NCBI GenBank assembly: GCA_937930465.1
Contig: CALGKV010000106.1
Span: 1 to 9,431, forward strand
DNA from: Methanosuratincolales archaeon
Lineage (GTDB): Archaea > Thermoproteota > Methanomethylicia > Methanomethylicales > Methanomethylicaceae
Length of the DNA stretch: 9,431 nucleotides
Direction: 5' to 3'
Below the pieces are notes generated by a model that saw only the letters and a program-made list of their open reading frames with translations, searched no databases and had not been told where the DNA came from. A program made the translations under genes and the position numbers. This document shows positions 1 through 6,048 of this stretch, in pieces (positions within the stretch are counted from its first letter, which is position 1; each line of letters starts with the position of its first letter).

Positions 1-1498
1 TAGTCCCGTTCCGGGAGGAGGAGCTGTCGGTAAACTGGACTGGCTCAAGGGTAAGGGGCGAGAGCGGGGACCAGCTGAAGATGACCGAAGGCCTCTCGGT
101 AATCGCGACGGTGACAGGCGTCCAGGCTGGCACCTCCCTTGAAGCGTATATGTTGGTTGGCGGCTGTGCATAGTCGGAATAGACCTCAACAGTGAAGGAA
201 GTGATCTTGGAGGGCGAGGATCCCCCGCCCAAAGAGAGGAAGAACTCCCCATTGGAAGACGAGATGTACGGCCCGAGTTCGGTAATGTCAAGGCACATGA
301 AGTTGGGGATCCTGGAGCCTTTTCCCGGGTTCCAGTAATCCGATGGGGTCTTTGATGCGAGCGGGGATTCAGGGGTGCCTACGCCGACCTTCAGGACCGC
401 ATTGTCCAGAGCCCCGGCAGGGTCCATCCTCCAGGTCGCTAGGACCAGTGGTTGGTAAGGTGCACCGCCCTTTGGCAGGTAGGAGTTTGCGATTTGGGAA
501 TAAAATGCGATCTTGCCCATCGTGCGGTAGGTTATCCAGTAGAACCCTCCGTCCTTGAAACCCTCGCCCCATGAGTTTGCGACCCTGAATGCCCCGGTGT
601 CGCCCCCATCTGAGACAGAATCGTCGTAACCAACGATCACATTGGCGTGGTTCGGGGATCCGCCCGTGTACTCTCCGTATGAGAGGATGCGGTCTTGGGA
701 AGAGTACCATGGGAAGGAGGCGTCTATGTAAAATGTCACCAGGTATCCGTCATTGATGAGCGCCTTTATGGCCTCTATGTTGTCCGGGCGCAACGTCGCA
801 TATCCGCCCGCCCTGTAGAGCGGAGCCTCCCTCCAAGCAGGCTCTTCCCCCCAAGAGAGCCAGTCATACTGGTTGTATGGCATCGTGGCCATGCTCGCTG
901 AGCCTATCTCGGTCACCAGCCGCATGTTCTTGTCGCACCATGACCCTGCATCCTTCCCGCCGTTGATCTTGTTGTAAGTCCACGCAGGGCTCATTACGTG
1001 GGAAGGGTTAATCCTGACATCGGTCCAGCCGTGGATCTTGGCTTGCAGGAATGTACCGGCATAGTAGACGCTTGCCCATGCCGTGCATGACCCCTGGGTG
1101 CCCTGGTCGCCTATAGGCGGGAAGCGGGGGTCGAGGTCAAGCCGCACCGAAGGCGGCATCTGTGCTCCAATCAAGGCATAGTCGATTTGCACGGTGCCGA
1201 TCATGGCGGACCAGCCATCTTCGTCAGGGGGCGCCAAGCCTGTGCCGTGCCCGCCTATAATTGGGTTGTAGCCCCTTGTATGATCCATTGTGCCGAGGCT
1301 ATCCCTTAGCCCTTGGACTTCCTCAGCAGACATGATGTGGTAGACATAGACCGTACCTCCTTCGGAAACGATTGCTTGCTGGTCGACAGAGCCCTGGCAT
1401 TCCGGGCTGTATGCGAACAGCATGGAAAATATGAGAAGGGCAATGAATAGCAGTGGCGCAGGGGGGGAAAGAGGGGCAGTTTTTGGCAATGCGATCAC
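1..1498 (-). CDS. Secreted papain-family (C1) cysteine peptidase with PKD domain, 3' end outside window
   Basis: This frame is open from GTG at 1498 to the left edge, giving at least 499 codons. Residues 1-31 look like a signal peptide: Lys6, then a hydrophobic run at about 16-29. The catalytic layout of C1 peptidases is visible: Gln132 and Cys138 in DQGTQGSCTAWA, His284 in SPNHANVIVGYDD, and Asn308 in VANSWGEG. Residues about 32-115 are probably a propeptide. A beta-rich stretch follows the catalytic domain. At about 474 a PKD-like domain begins (FSWSPLSP, then EPVQFTDSSSS) and is cut by the edge. GTG is chosen because GGGAGGG lies 5 nt upstream and it includes the signal peptide; a stop lies upstream in frame, and the internal ATG (codon 26) would lose the signal. 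It probably hydrolyses proteins outside the cell. It follows iorB by 27 bp in the same direction, so it may be co-transcribed. Family call is firm; substrate is unknown. Confidence 0.9.
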   Translation of the reverse strand, partial: MIALPKTAPLSPPAPLLFIALLIFSMLFAYSPECQGSVDQQAIVSEGGTVYVYHIMSAEEVQGLRDSLGTMDHTRGYNPIIGGHGTGLAPPDEDGWSAMIGTVQIDYALIGAQMPPSVRLDLDPRFPPIGDQGTQGSCTAWASVYYAGTFLQAKIHGWTDVRINPSHVMSPAWTYNKINGGKDAGSWCDKNMRLVTEIGSASMATMPYNQYDWLSWGEEPAWREAPLYRAGGYATLRPDNIEAIKALINDGYLVTFYIDASFPWYSSQDRILSYGEYTGGSPNHANVIVGYDDSVSDGGDTGAFRVANSWGEGFKDGGFYWITYRTMGKIAFYSQIANSYLPKGGAPYQPLVLATWRMDPAGALDNAVLKVGVGTPESPLASKTPSDYWNPGKGSRIPNFMCLDITELGPYISSSNGEFFLSLGGGSSPSKITSFTVEVYSDYAQPPTNIYASREVPAWTPVTVAITERPSVIFSWSPLSPLTLEPVQFTDSSSSRNGT

Positions 1499-1500
1499 GC

Positions 1501-1525
1501 AGACCCTCCCGGATTTTTCTAAAAA
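1501..1525 (-). promoter_or_regulatory. Short iorB-peptidase gap with T-run and SD
   Basis: After the iorB stop the minus strand reads a T-run (GTTTTTAG), then AAAAATCC and GGGAGGG just before the GTG start of the peptidase gene. The T-run could weakly terminate iorAB transcripts. The A/T-rich stretch overlapping the iorB stop (AAAAAAGTATAG) could be a TATA-like element, but it would place the RNA start almost on the GTG and exclude the SD. Read-through from iorAB with use of the SD is therefore the simpler reading. Confidence 0.35.
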
Positions 1526-2131
1526 CTATACTTTTTTGGTCGAGCCCCCTATCTTGAAGCCAGCCCTGAAGGCGCGTATGTTCTCCTCGACCGATCGGGG
1601 TATGAGCCCCCTTATTGACTGCTCTATGTGCTCATGGCTGAAGGGGAGGGCCCCGGACCCTGCCAGAACGCCGATCATGACTACATTTGCCGCCATAGGG
1701 ATGCCCGCAGAGGATGCGACCTCAGTAGCGTCCAGCGCGATCACCTTGCCAGCTGCGGTTTTAATTGCGGAGATAATTTCGTCAAGAGGGGGGTATTCGG
1801 CCTTCCCAGTGTTGACCTCCACAGGGTAAATAGGCCTCGTGCCCACTATCGCGACCCCTCCAGGCTTCAGGAACAGGGCAGCTGCCCTGAGGGCCTCCAT
1901 CGGCTCGAGCCCCACCACCGCGTCTGCCGAGTGCGCGTCGACCATCGCCCCATGGACCGCCCCGATCCGGACGTGGCTGAGGACTGGCCCGCCCCTCTGG
2001 GCTATGCCGAAGACGTCTGAGACCCTGACCCTAAGCCCTGCCCTGACCGCGGCTGCGCCGAGTATCTGGGCAGCCTTGACATTCCCCTGCCCCCCAACGC
2101 CGGAGATGACTAGTTCGAAAGCCTCTCCCAT
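1526..2131 (-). CDS. iorB: Indolepyruvate:ferredoxin oxidoreductase, beta subunit
   Basis: A protein of 201 residues, the usual size of stand-alone archaeal IorB. It corresponds to the gamma-type domain of 2-oxoacid:ferredoxin oxidoreductases and completes the enzyme with IorA. The complex oxidises indolepyruvate and other aryl-pyruvates to the aryl-acetyl-CoA, with CoA and ferredoxin, in the cytoplasm. The family marks are ISGVGGQGN at residues 10-17, near the N-terminus, and GIAQRGGPVLSHVRIG at about 42-57. The ATG at 2131 is 7 nt past the iorA stop. A GGAGGG inside the iorA end lies 14 nt before this ATG; a TTG at 2137 would sit 8 nt from it and add two residues. The frame is open further upstream, but that part overlaps the iorA ferredoxin domain and is not believable as protein. 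Co-transcribed with iorA. Confidence 0.94.
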   Translation of the reverse strand: MGEAFELVISGVGGQGNVKAAQILGAAAVRAGLRVRVSDVFGIAQRGGPVLSHVRIGAVHGAMVDAHSADAVVGLEPMEALRAAALFLKPGGVAIVGTRPIYPVEVNTGKAEYPPLDEIISAIKTAAGKVIALDATEVASSAGIPMAANVVMIGVLAGSGALPFSHEHIEQSIRGLIPRSVEENIRAFRAGFKIGGSTKKV

Positions 2132-2138
2132 TGCCAAC

Positions 2139-4076
2139 TCAAGAGCCCTCCTTACGGTCTTCCGGGGAGAACGCCCCTTGCGGGCAGATCGCAGCGCAGA
2201 CGCCGCACCCGATGCAGTCCAAGGCCACAACGAAAGCCCTCTTCTTCTCACGGTCGAACCCTATCGCAGGGCACCCGAAAGCAGCTACGCATGTCCTGCA
2301 GCCTATGCACTTCTGTTGGTCCACCTCGTACTTCCCAATCCTGATGCCCTGCCTCCTTGCCCTCCTGAGGTACTCTTGCGTGCAGAGCCGCCTGAAGATT
2401 ACCACGGCGGGGCCTTCGAACTTTATAGCTTCCTCCATCGCCTTTACGCTTGAGCCGAAGTCATACGGGTCGACTATCCTTACGAAGTCGATCCCGCAGG
2501 CCCTGCATATCCCCTCTATCGCGACCTTTCTTGTGGGCTTGCCGGTCGCGGTCTCGCCGCAACCTGGGTGGGGCTGGTACCCGGTCATGGCGGTGACCTC
2601 GTTGTCTAGAACCATCACCTTAATGTTTGCCTGGTTGAAGGTGGCGTTTATGAGCGCAGGTATCCCTGCGTGGTAGAAGGTCGAGTCGCCTATCGTGGCG
2701 ATCACCGGGTCGGTGATGCCTGACTTGGCGACGCCGTTGGCTACCCCTATGCTCCCCCCCATGCAGAAGACGTCCTGCATGAACCGGAGGGGAGGGTACA
2801 TCCCCAGCGTATAGCAGCCGATGTCCCCTATCGCTACATACTTTGCGTTTGCCACAGTGCGTATGGCTTTCTTAGCCGCGTAATACGCAGCCCTGTGGGG
2901 GCATCCTGCGCACATGGAGAGCGTGCGGGGAGTGACGAGCCGCGCCGATGCCTCAATCATGCTGAGCTTCTGGGCAGGGATTGACCTCGCCTCGAGCCCC
3001 AGCAGTGACGCCAGTGCCCCGTCGACTGTGGAGAAGTTGAGCTCCCCCTCCCTGGGGAGGTGTGAGGAAAGCTTCCCGAATATCTCCAGCCCTGGGAATG
3101 CACCTTTCGCGAGGGCAGCCAAGTGCCTCTCGAGGTAAGGCTCACCCTCCTCGACTACAAGCACCCTCTTGAAGGAAGATGCAAAGGATGAGACCGTCCT
3201 CTCCGGGAACGGTGTTGAGAGGCCAAGCTTCAGCAGCCCGACCTTCCCCCTAAGGTCCCTAGATTCGAGCGAGTCCAGCACGTATCCGACGGGTGCGGAG
3301 GATGCGATTATGCCCAACCCTCCAATAGGATCGCCCTCCGGCACCTCCGAGCTGAACAGCCCCATCCTAACGGCGGCATCCTCCACCCTCGCGAGCTTCT
3401 CGTGCTGGATCCTATGCATCTTTGGGATTGCCTTGGGCCCGACTATGCCCTCGCCAAGGACGAAGTCCCTGTAATAGTCGTCCGAGAACTTGGGGGGCTT
3501 CCGCTCCCTGCGCACAGATCCGAAGGTGCAGTCTCCACGCGAGTGGCATATCCTCGTGACGAGCCTGAGCATGACGGGCAGCCTGACCTCCTCGGACAGC
3601 GCAAGGGCAGCCCCGACATAGTCCTTTGCCTCCTGGAAGTCCGAGGGCTCGAGGGCAGGGATCTCCGCCAGCTGGGCCATGTACCTGTTGTCCTGCTCGT
3701 TGGCGGAGCTGTGACCGGAAGGATCGTCTGCGGAGATGAGCAGAAGACCCGCATCAAAGCCGTGGTATATCGCGTGCATGAGCGGATCCATGATCCAGTT
3801 CGCCCCGATGTGTTTCATTGATGCCAGGCTGCGCTTCCCGCAGAGCGCCCCGCCGATAGCTACCTCGAACGCCACCATCTCATTCGTGGACCACTGGACG
3901 TGCATCCCCACCTCGTCCGCCACGAGCGCGAGCGTCTCTACTATCTCAGAGGACGGGGTGCCAGGGTAGGCAGCAGCAACCTCAACGCCGTATTCCACCG
4001 CGCCCCTGGCGACAGCCTCGTTCCCCAGCAGCAGGTGCCTAGCACCAAACTCATCCCTAGCGATAACATGCACCAT
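2139..4076 (-). CDS. iorA: Indolepyruvate:ferredoxin oxidoreductase, alpha subunit
   Basis: The catalytic subunit of 645 residues from ATG 4076. The N-terminal pyrimidine-binding domain has HLLLGNEA and AYPGTPSSE at about 36-44. CAGCPHR at 389-395 is typical of IorA. The thiamine diphosphate-binding domain has GDIGCY at about 417 and GDSTFYHAG at 463, with the metal-binding end at VLDN (about 489-492). Two 4Fe-4S clusters close the protein: Cys590, 593, 596 and 602 (the last spacing longer than in a standard ferredoxin, as in other IorA) and Cys621, 624, 627, 631. It decarboxylates aryl-pyruvates, forms aryl-acetyl-CoA and passes electrons to ferredoxin. The frame is open up to an ATG at 4166, but a TATA-like box lies within that extension and family homology starts after 4076, so the shorter start is preferred. 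A weak SD, GTGGTG, lies 6 nt upstream. Confidence 0.95.
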   Translation of the reverse strand: MVHVIARDEFGARHLLLGNEAVARGAVEYGVEVAAAYPGTPSSEIVETLALVADEVGMHVQWSTNEMVAFEVAIGGALCGKRSLASMKHIGANWIMDPLMHAIYHGFDAGLLLISADDPSGHSSANEQDNRYMAQLAEIPALEPSDFQEAKDYVGAALALSEEVRLPVMLRLVTRICHSRGDCTFGSVRRERKPPKFSDDYYRDFVLGEGIVGPKAIPKMHRIQHEKLARVEDAAVRMGLFSSEVPEGDPIGGLGIIASSAPVGYVLDSLESRDLRGKVGLLKLGLSTPFPERTVSSFASSFKRVLVVEEGEPYLERHLAALAKGAFPGLEIFGKLSSHLPREGELNFSTVDGALASLLGLEARSIPAQKLSMIEASARLVTPRTLSMCAGCPHRAAYYAAKKAIRTVANAKYVAIGDIGCYTLGMYPPLRFMQDVFCMGGSIGVANGVAKSGITDPVIATIGDSTFYHAGIPALINATFNQANIKVMVLDNEVTAMTGYQPHPGCGETATGKPTRKVAIEGICRACGIDFVRIVDPYDFGSSVKAMEEAIKFEGPAVVIFRRLCTQEYLRRARRQGIRIGKYEVDQQKCIGCRTCVAAFGCPAIGFDREKKRAFVVALDCIGCGVCAAICPQGAFSPEDRKEGS

Positions 4077-4120
4077 AGAATGCACCACAAGACCAATAGG
4101 AGAAAGATTGATCGGATCGA

Positions 4121-4129
4121 AATTATAAG
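4121..4129 (-). promoter_or_regulatory. TATA-like box for iorAB
   Basis: The minus strand reads CTTATAATT here, after a purine-rich GGGTGAAG that could act as a BRE. The centre lies about 49 bp before the ATG at 4076. With the usual archaeal TATA-to-start distance of about 27 bp, the RNA would begin near 4098 and leave a leader of about 20 nt. Confidence 0.6.
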
Positions 4130-4163
4130 CTTCACCCTCAGATTGCAGGGAAAAATCAGAACC

Positions 4164-4173
4164 CATTTAAAAT
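4164..4173 (+). promoter_or_regulatory. TATA-like box for the acyl-CoA synthetase beta gene
   Basis: The plus strand reads ATTTAAAATC. The expected RNA start, about 25-27 bp on, falls near 4193-4197, after the GTG at 4175 and just before the TTG at 4205. It therefore favours the TTG as start codon. It lies only about 40 bp from the oppositely facing iorAB box, so bound TBP/TFB or a regulator here could affect both genes. Confidence 0.5.
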
Positions 4174-4204
4174 CGTGTGCGCTATCCTATCTCGAGGGAA
4201 CCGC

Positions 4205-4873
4205 TTGACCGGGATAACTGCAGCTGGAAGGGGGAGAGGCTGGCTCCTTGAGCCCGAGGCGAAGGAGCTCTGCAGAGCTTATGGCCTGCCCGTCGGGGAA
4301 TGGGAGGTTGCAAGGGAGAAGGAGGAGGCGCTCCGTATCGGGGAGAGGCTAGGCTACCCGCTCGCCGCCAAGATAGTCTCCCCAGACGTGCTGCACAAGT
4401 CGGATGTGGGAGGGGTGGCGCTGAACTTGGAAGAGGATAGCCTTGGCGAGACCTTCGACAGGATGAGAAGGATTGCCGAGGAAAGGAAGTTCAAGTTTGA
4501 GGGGGTGCTGCTTGAGAGGATGGCACCCCCCGGCGTAGAGACGATAATAGGCGCCAAGCGCGACCCGCAGTTCGGGCCGGTGATCATGTTCGGGCTTGGC
4601 GGGATATTCGTCGAGGTGTTCAAGGATGTTTCTTTTAGGGTAGCACCCATCGAGAGGGATGACGCCGAGGAGATGGTCTGCGAGCTGAAGGCCTATCCGC
4701 TGCTGAAGGGGATCAGGGGCAGGAAACCTTCCGACATTGAGTGCATTATTGAAGCGCTCCTGAGAGTGTCCAGGATGGTCAATGAGCTTGAGGAGATAAA
4801 GGAGCTCGATCTTAACCCGGTAATCGTTTACGAGAAGGGGTGCAGGGCAGTGGACGCCAGGGTTATCCTGTAG
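4205..4873 (+). CDS. Acetyl/acyl-CoA synthetase (ADP-forming), beta subunit
   Basis: A protein of 222 residues from TTG 4205, close to the size of archaeal stand-alone beta subunits. It has an ATP-grasp fold and works with a separate alpha subunit to convert acyl-CoA, ADP and phosphate to acid, CoA and ATP. Visible family segments are LLEPEAKELCRAYGLPV (about 14-30), AKIVSPDVLHKSDVGGVAL with His64 (matching the beta-subunit histidine that takes part in phosphate transfer in Pyrococcus), RDPQFGPVIMFGLGGIFVE, DVSFRVAPI, LKAYPLLKGIRG and ELDLNPVIV near the end. The frame is open to a GTG at 4175, but TTG 4205 has GAGGGA 5 nt upstream and fits the TATA box. Divergent from iorAB, whose product it could use. 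The alpha subunit is absent here; substrate preference (acetyl, branched or aryl) cannot be read from sequence. The symbol acdB is often used for this subunit. Confidence 0.92.
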   Translation: MTGITAAGRGRGWLLEPEAKELCRAYGLPVGEWEVAREKEEALRIGERLGYPLAAKIVSPDVLHKSDVGGVALNLEEDSLGETFDRMRRIAEERKFKFEGVLLERMAPPGVETIIGAKRDPQFGPVIMFGLGGIFVEVFKDVSFRVAPIERDDAEEMVCELKAYPLLKGIRGRKPSDIECIIEALLRVSRMVNELEEIKELDLNPVIVYEKGCRAVDARVIL

Positions 4874-4886
4874 GCTTTTTATAATA
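4874..4886 (+). terminator. Oligo-T terminator after the beta-subunit gene
   Basis: The stop TAG (4871-4873) is followed at once by GGCTTTTTATAATAA. A run of five T directly after a gene is enough for archaeal RNA polymerase to terminate. The same stretch could also be read as a TATA-like element for the region beyond it. Confidence 0.45.
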
Positions 4887-4951
4887 ACTGCGGAGCTGGC
4901 CCCCGTCGAACCCCATTCCAAAGTCAGCTGGGGCGGATTATCGCTCTACCC

Positions 4952-5017
4952 GTTTAAAAAGCTGCAGAAGGAGGAGCATGATTTAAGCCCCTCTACCCTG
5001 ATAATTATTGGGGGTCC
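4952..5017 (+). promoter_or_regulatory. Candidate promoter and SD of the PfkB-family kinase gene
   Basis: Two A/T elements precede the kinase start at 5025: GTTTAAAAAG (4952-4961) and ATTTAAG (4981-4987), the second after the purine-rich GAAGGAGGAG. The second box would start RNA near 5008-5010. GGGGGT at about 5010-5015 serves as a weak SD before ATG. Which box is used cannot be decided from sequence. The rest of the 151-bp gap (4887-4951) shows no clear gene. Confidence 0.45.
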
Positions 5018-5024
5018 AGCAAGA

Positions 5025-5918
5025 ATGGATCCGGCAGTCGCATCTGTGGGGAACATAAACATTGACATTGCATTCTACACCCAGGAATGCCCAGAGAAGG
5101 ACTCGGAGGCTGAGGCTGACGGGTTCATGGTATCGCATGGGGGGTCAGCTGCGAACTTCGCAGTCGGGATATCCAGGCTCGGCATAGATTGCGGAATCGT
5201 CGGCTGCGTAGGGAGTGACCAATTCGGGAAAGACGCTCTGGAGGCCCTCAGGGCAGAGGGGGTGCGGACCACCTGGATTTTTGAGTGCGAAATGGAGACC
5301 GGCGCGGTTGGCACAATAGTCGAAGCAAAGGGCGGCACGAGGACTATGATCGCGTGGAGGGGAGCGAACAGGATGATCCTTGAGGCGGTTCGCAGAAGCC
5401 CACTCGGAGGATCGAGGCACATCCATGTATCAAATGTGCCAAGGGAGGTTCTACTTGAAGTGATGGCAAGGCGCGGGGATGCGAGCGTATCTTTCGACCC
5501 CGGGGGCTCCTCCAGGGTCTACACCCCGGAAGACCTCGCGGGGATAGATTTCCTGATGCTCAACGAGTCGGAGCTCGAAGGGATCCTGCGCGGCAGGATG
5601 GGAATCAAGGATCTCCTGCCTTCGGTGGGCAGGGTCGTATTGAAGCAGGGCGCCCGAGGCGCCACACTGTACGAGCGGGGCGGGATTCTCAGATGCGAAC
5701 CATTCAGGGCAGAAGCGGTAGACACTACAGGGGCGGGCGACGCATTCGATGCTGGGTTCATAGCCGCTCTGCTCTATGGGGAAGGGCTCGGGGAGGCGCT
5801 AAAGTGGGGGTCTGCGGCAGCCGCATTGAAGATCCGGAAGAAGGGGGCAAGAGCAGGGCTCCCCCGGCTTGAAGAGCTGTGCAAATTCCTTGATATGGAA
5901 AAGCCATATCGAAATTAA
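5025..5918 (+). CDS. PfkB/ribokinase-family carbohydrate or nucleoside kinase
   Basis: A complete 297-residue protein, the normal length for the family, which transfers phosphate from ATP to a hydroxyl of a sugar or nucleoside in the cytoplasm. The N-terminal strand has VGNINIDIAF (8-17). Signature 1 is GGSAANFAVGISRLG (39-53), containing the substrate-binding Gly-Gly and Asn44. LNESELE (179-185) and KQGARGATL (207-215) line the nucleotide side. Signature 2 is DTTGAGDAFDAGF (233-245), with the anion hole and catalytic base Asp239. The start ATG is preceded by GGGGGT about 9 nt away. No signature fixes the substrate: archaeal members include ribokinases, nucleoside kinases and KDG kinases. It lies 151 bp past the synthetase gene on the same strand and has its own candidate promoter, so a shared pathway is not implied. 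Confidence 0.93.
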   Translation: MDPAVASVGNINIDIAFYTQECPEKDSEAEADGFMVSHGGSAANFAVGISRLGIDCGIVGCVGSDQFGKDALEALRAEGVRTTWIFECEMETGAVGTIVEAKGGTRTMIAWRGANRMILEAVRRSPLGGSRHIHVSNVPREVLLEVMARRGDASVSFDPGGSSRVYTPEDLAGIDFLMLNESELEGILRGRMGIKDLLPSVGRVVLKQGARGATLYERGGILRCEPFRAEAVDTTGAGDAFDAGFIAALLYGEGLGEALKWGSAAAALKIRKKGARAGLPRLEELCKFLDMEKPYRN

Positions 5919-5969
5919 TCAGTCGGATTTATCCGCGTGGAAAAATGCGGGCAAAAGAGCAAGCGCAGA

Positions 5970-5996
5970 AATTTTTGAATGTGGAGGCGAAAAATT
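5970..5996. terminator. Inverted repeat between convergent genes, possible two-way terminator
   Basis: AATTTTT (5970-5976) and AAAAATT (5990-5996) are inverted copies separated by 13 nt. Each strand thus carries a T-run downstream of the gene that reads toward it: the kinase on plus, the surface protein on minus. A small perfect repeat, CGGATTTATCCG, lies just after the kinase stop at 5932-5943. Confidence 0.45.
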
Positions 5997-6010
5997 CGAA
6001 TCTTGTTGAG

Positions 6011-6048
6011 AGGAAAAAAAGGAAAAATAGGGGTGCGGCTTAAGCCGC
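6011..6048 (-). terminator. Hairpin plus T-tracts at the end of the surface-protein gene
   Basis: On the minus strand a perfect 14-bp palindrome, GCGGCTTAAGCCGC (6048-6035), can form a 5-bp G/C stem with a TTAA loop. It is followed by ACCCCTA, TTTTT, CC and TTTTTTT. The TAA stop codon lies in the loop, and the last two alanine codons form one side of the stem. Layout and T-tracts suit termination of a highly expressed transcript. Confidence 0.6.

Noticed and set aside
369..710. Minus-strand open frame of 113 codons in the left region
   Set aside because: It overlaps the C1 peptidase frame on the same strand but in another phase; the catalytic His and Asn motifs are in the peptidase frame.
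2132..2251. N-terminal extension of iorB by 40 codons
   Set aside because: This part overlaps the iorA ferredoxin domain, is Arg/Ser/Ala-rich, and IorB homology starts at the ATG at 2131.
1839..2453. Long plus-strand open frame (204 codons) over iorA/iorB
   Set aside because: It lies antisense to well-supported iorAB, spans their junction, has low-complexity Pro/Ala-rich composition and no recognisable domain. A shadow of G+C-biased codons.
4349..4921. Minus-strand open frame of 190 codons opposite the synthetase beta gene
   Set aside because: Fully antisense to a conserved ATP-grasp gene, with no SD or family motif.
4890..4955. tRNA-like words on the minus strand (GTAGAGCG, ACTTTGGA, GGTTCGAC)
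   Set aside because: The putative T-arm has G-runs on both sides and cannot pair, the anticodon stem does not pair, and no acceptor stem closes the region. I see no cloverleaf on either strand.
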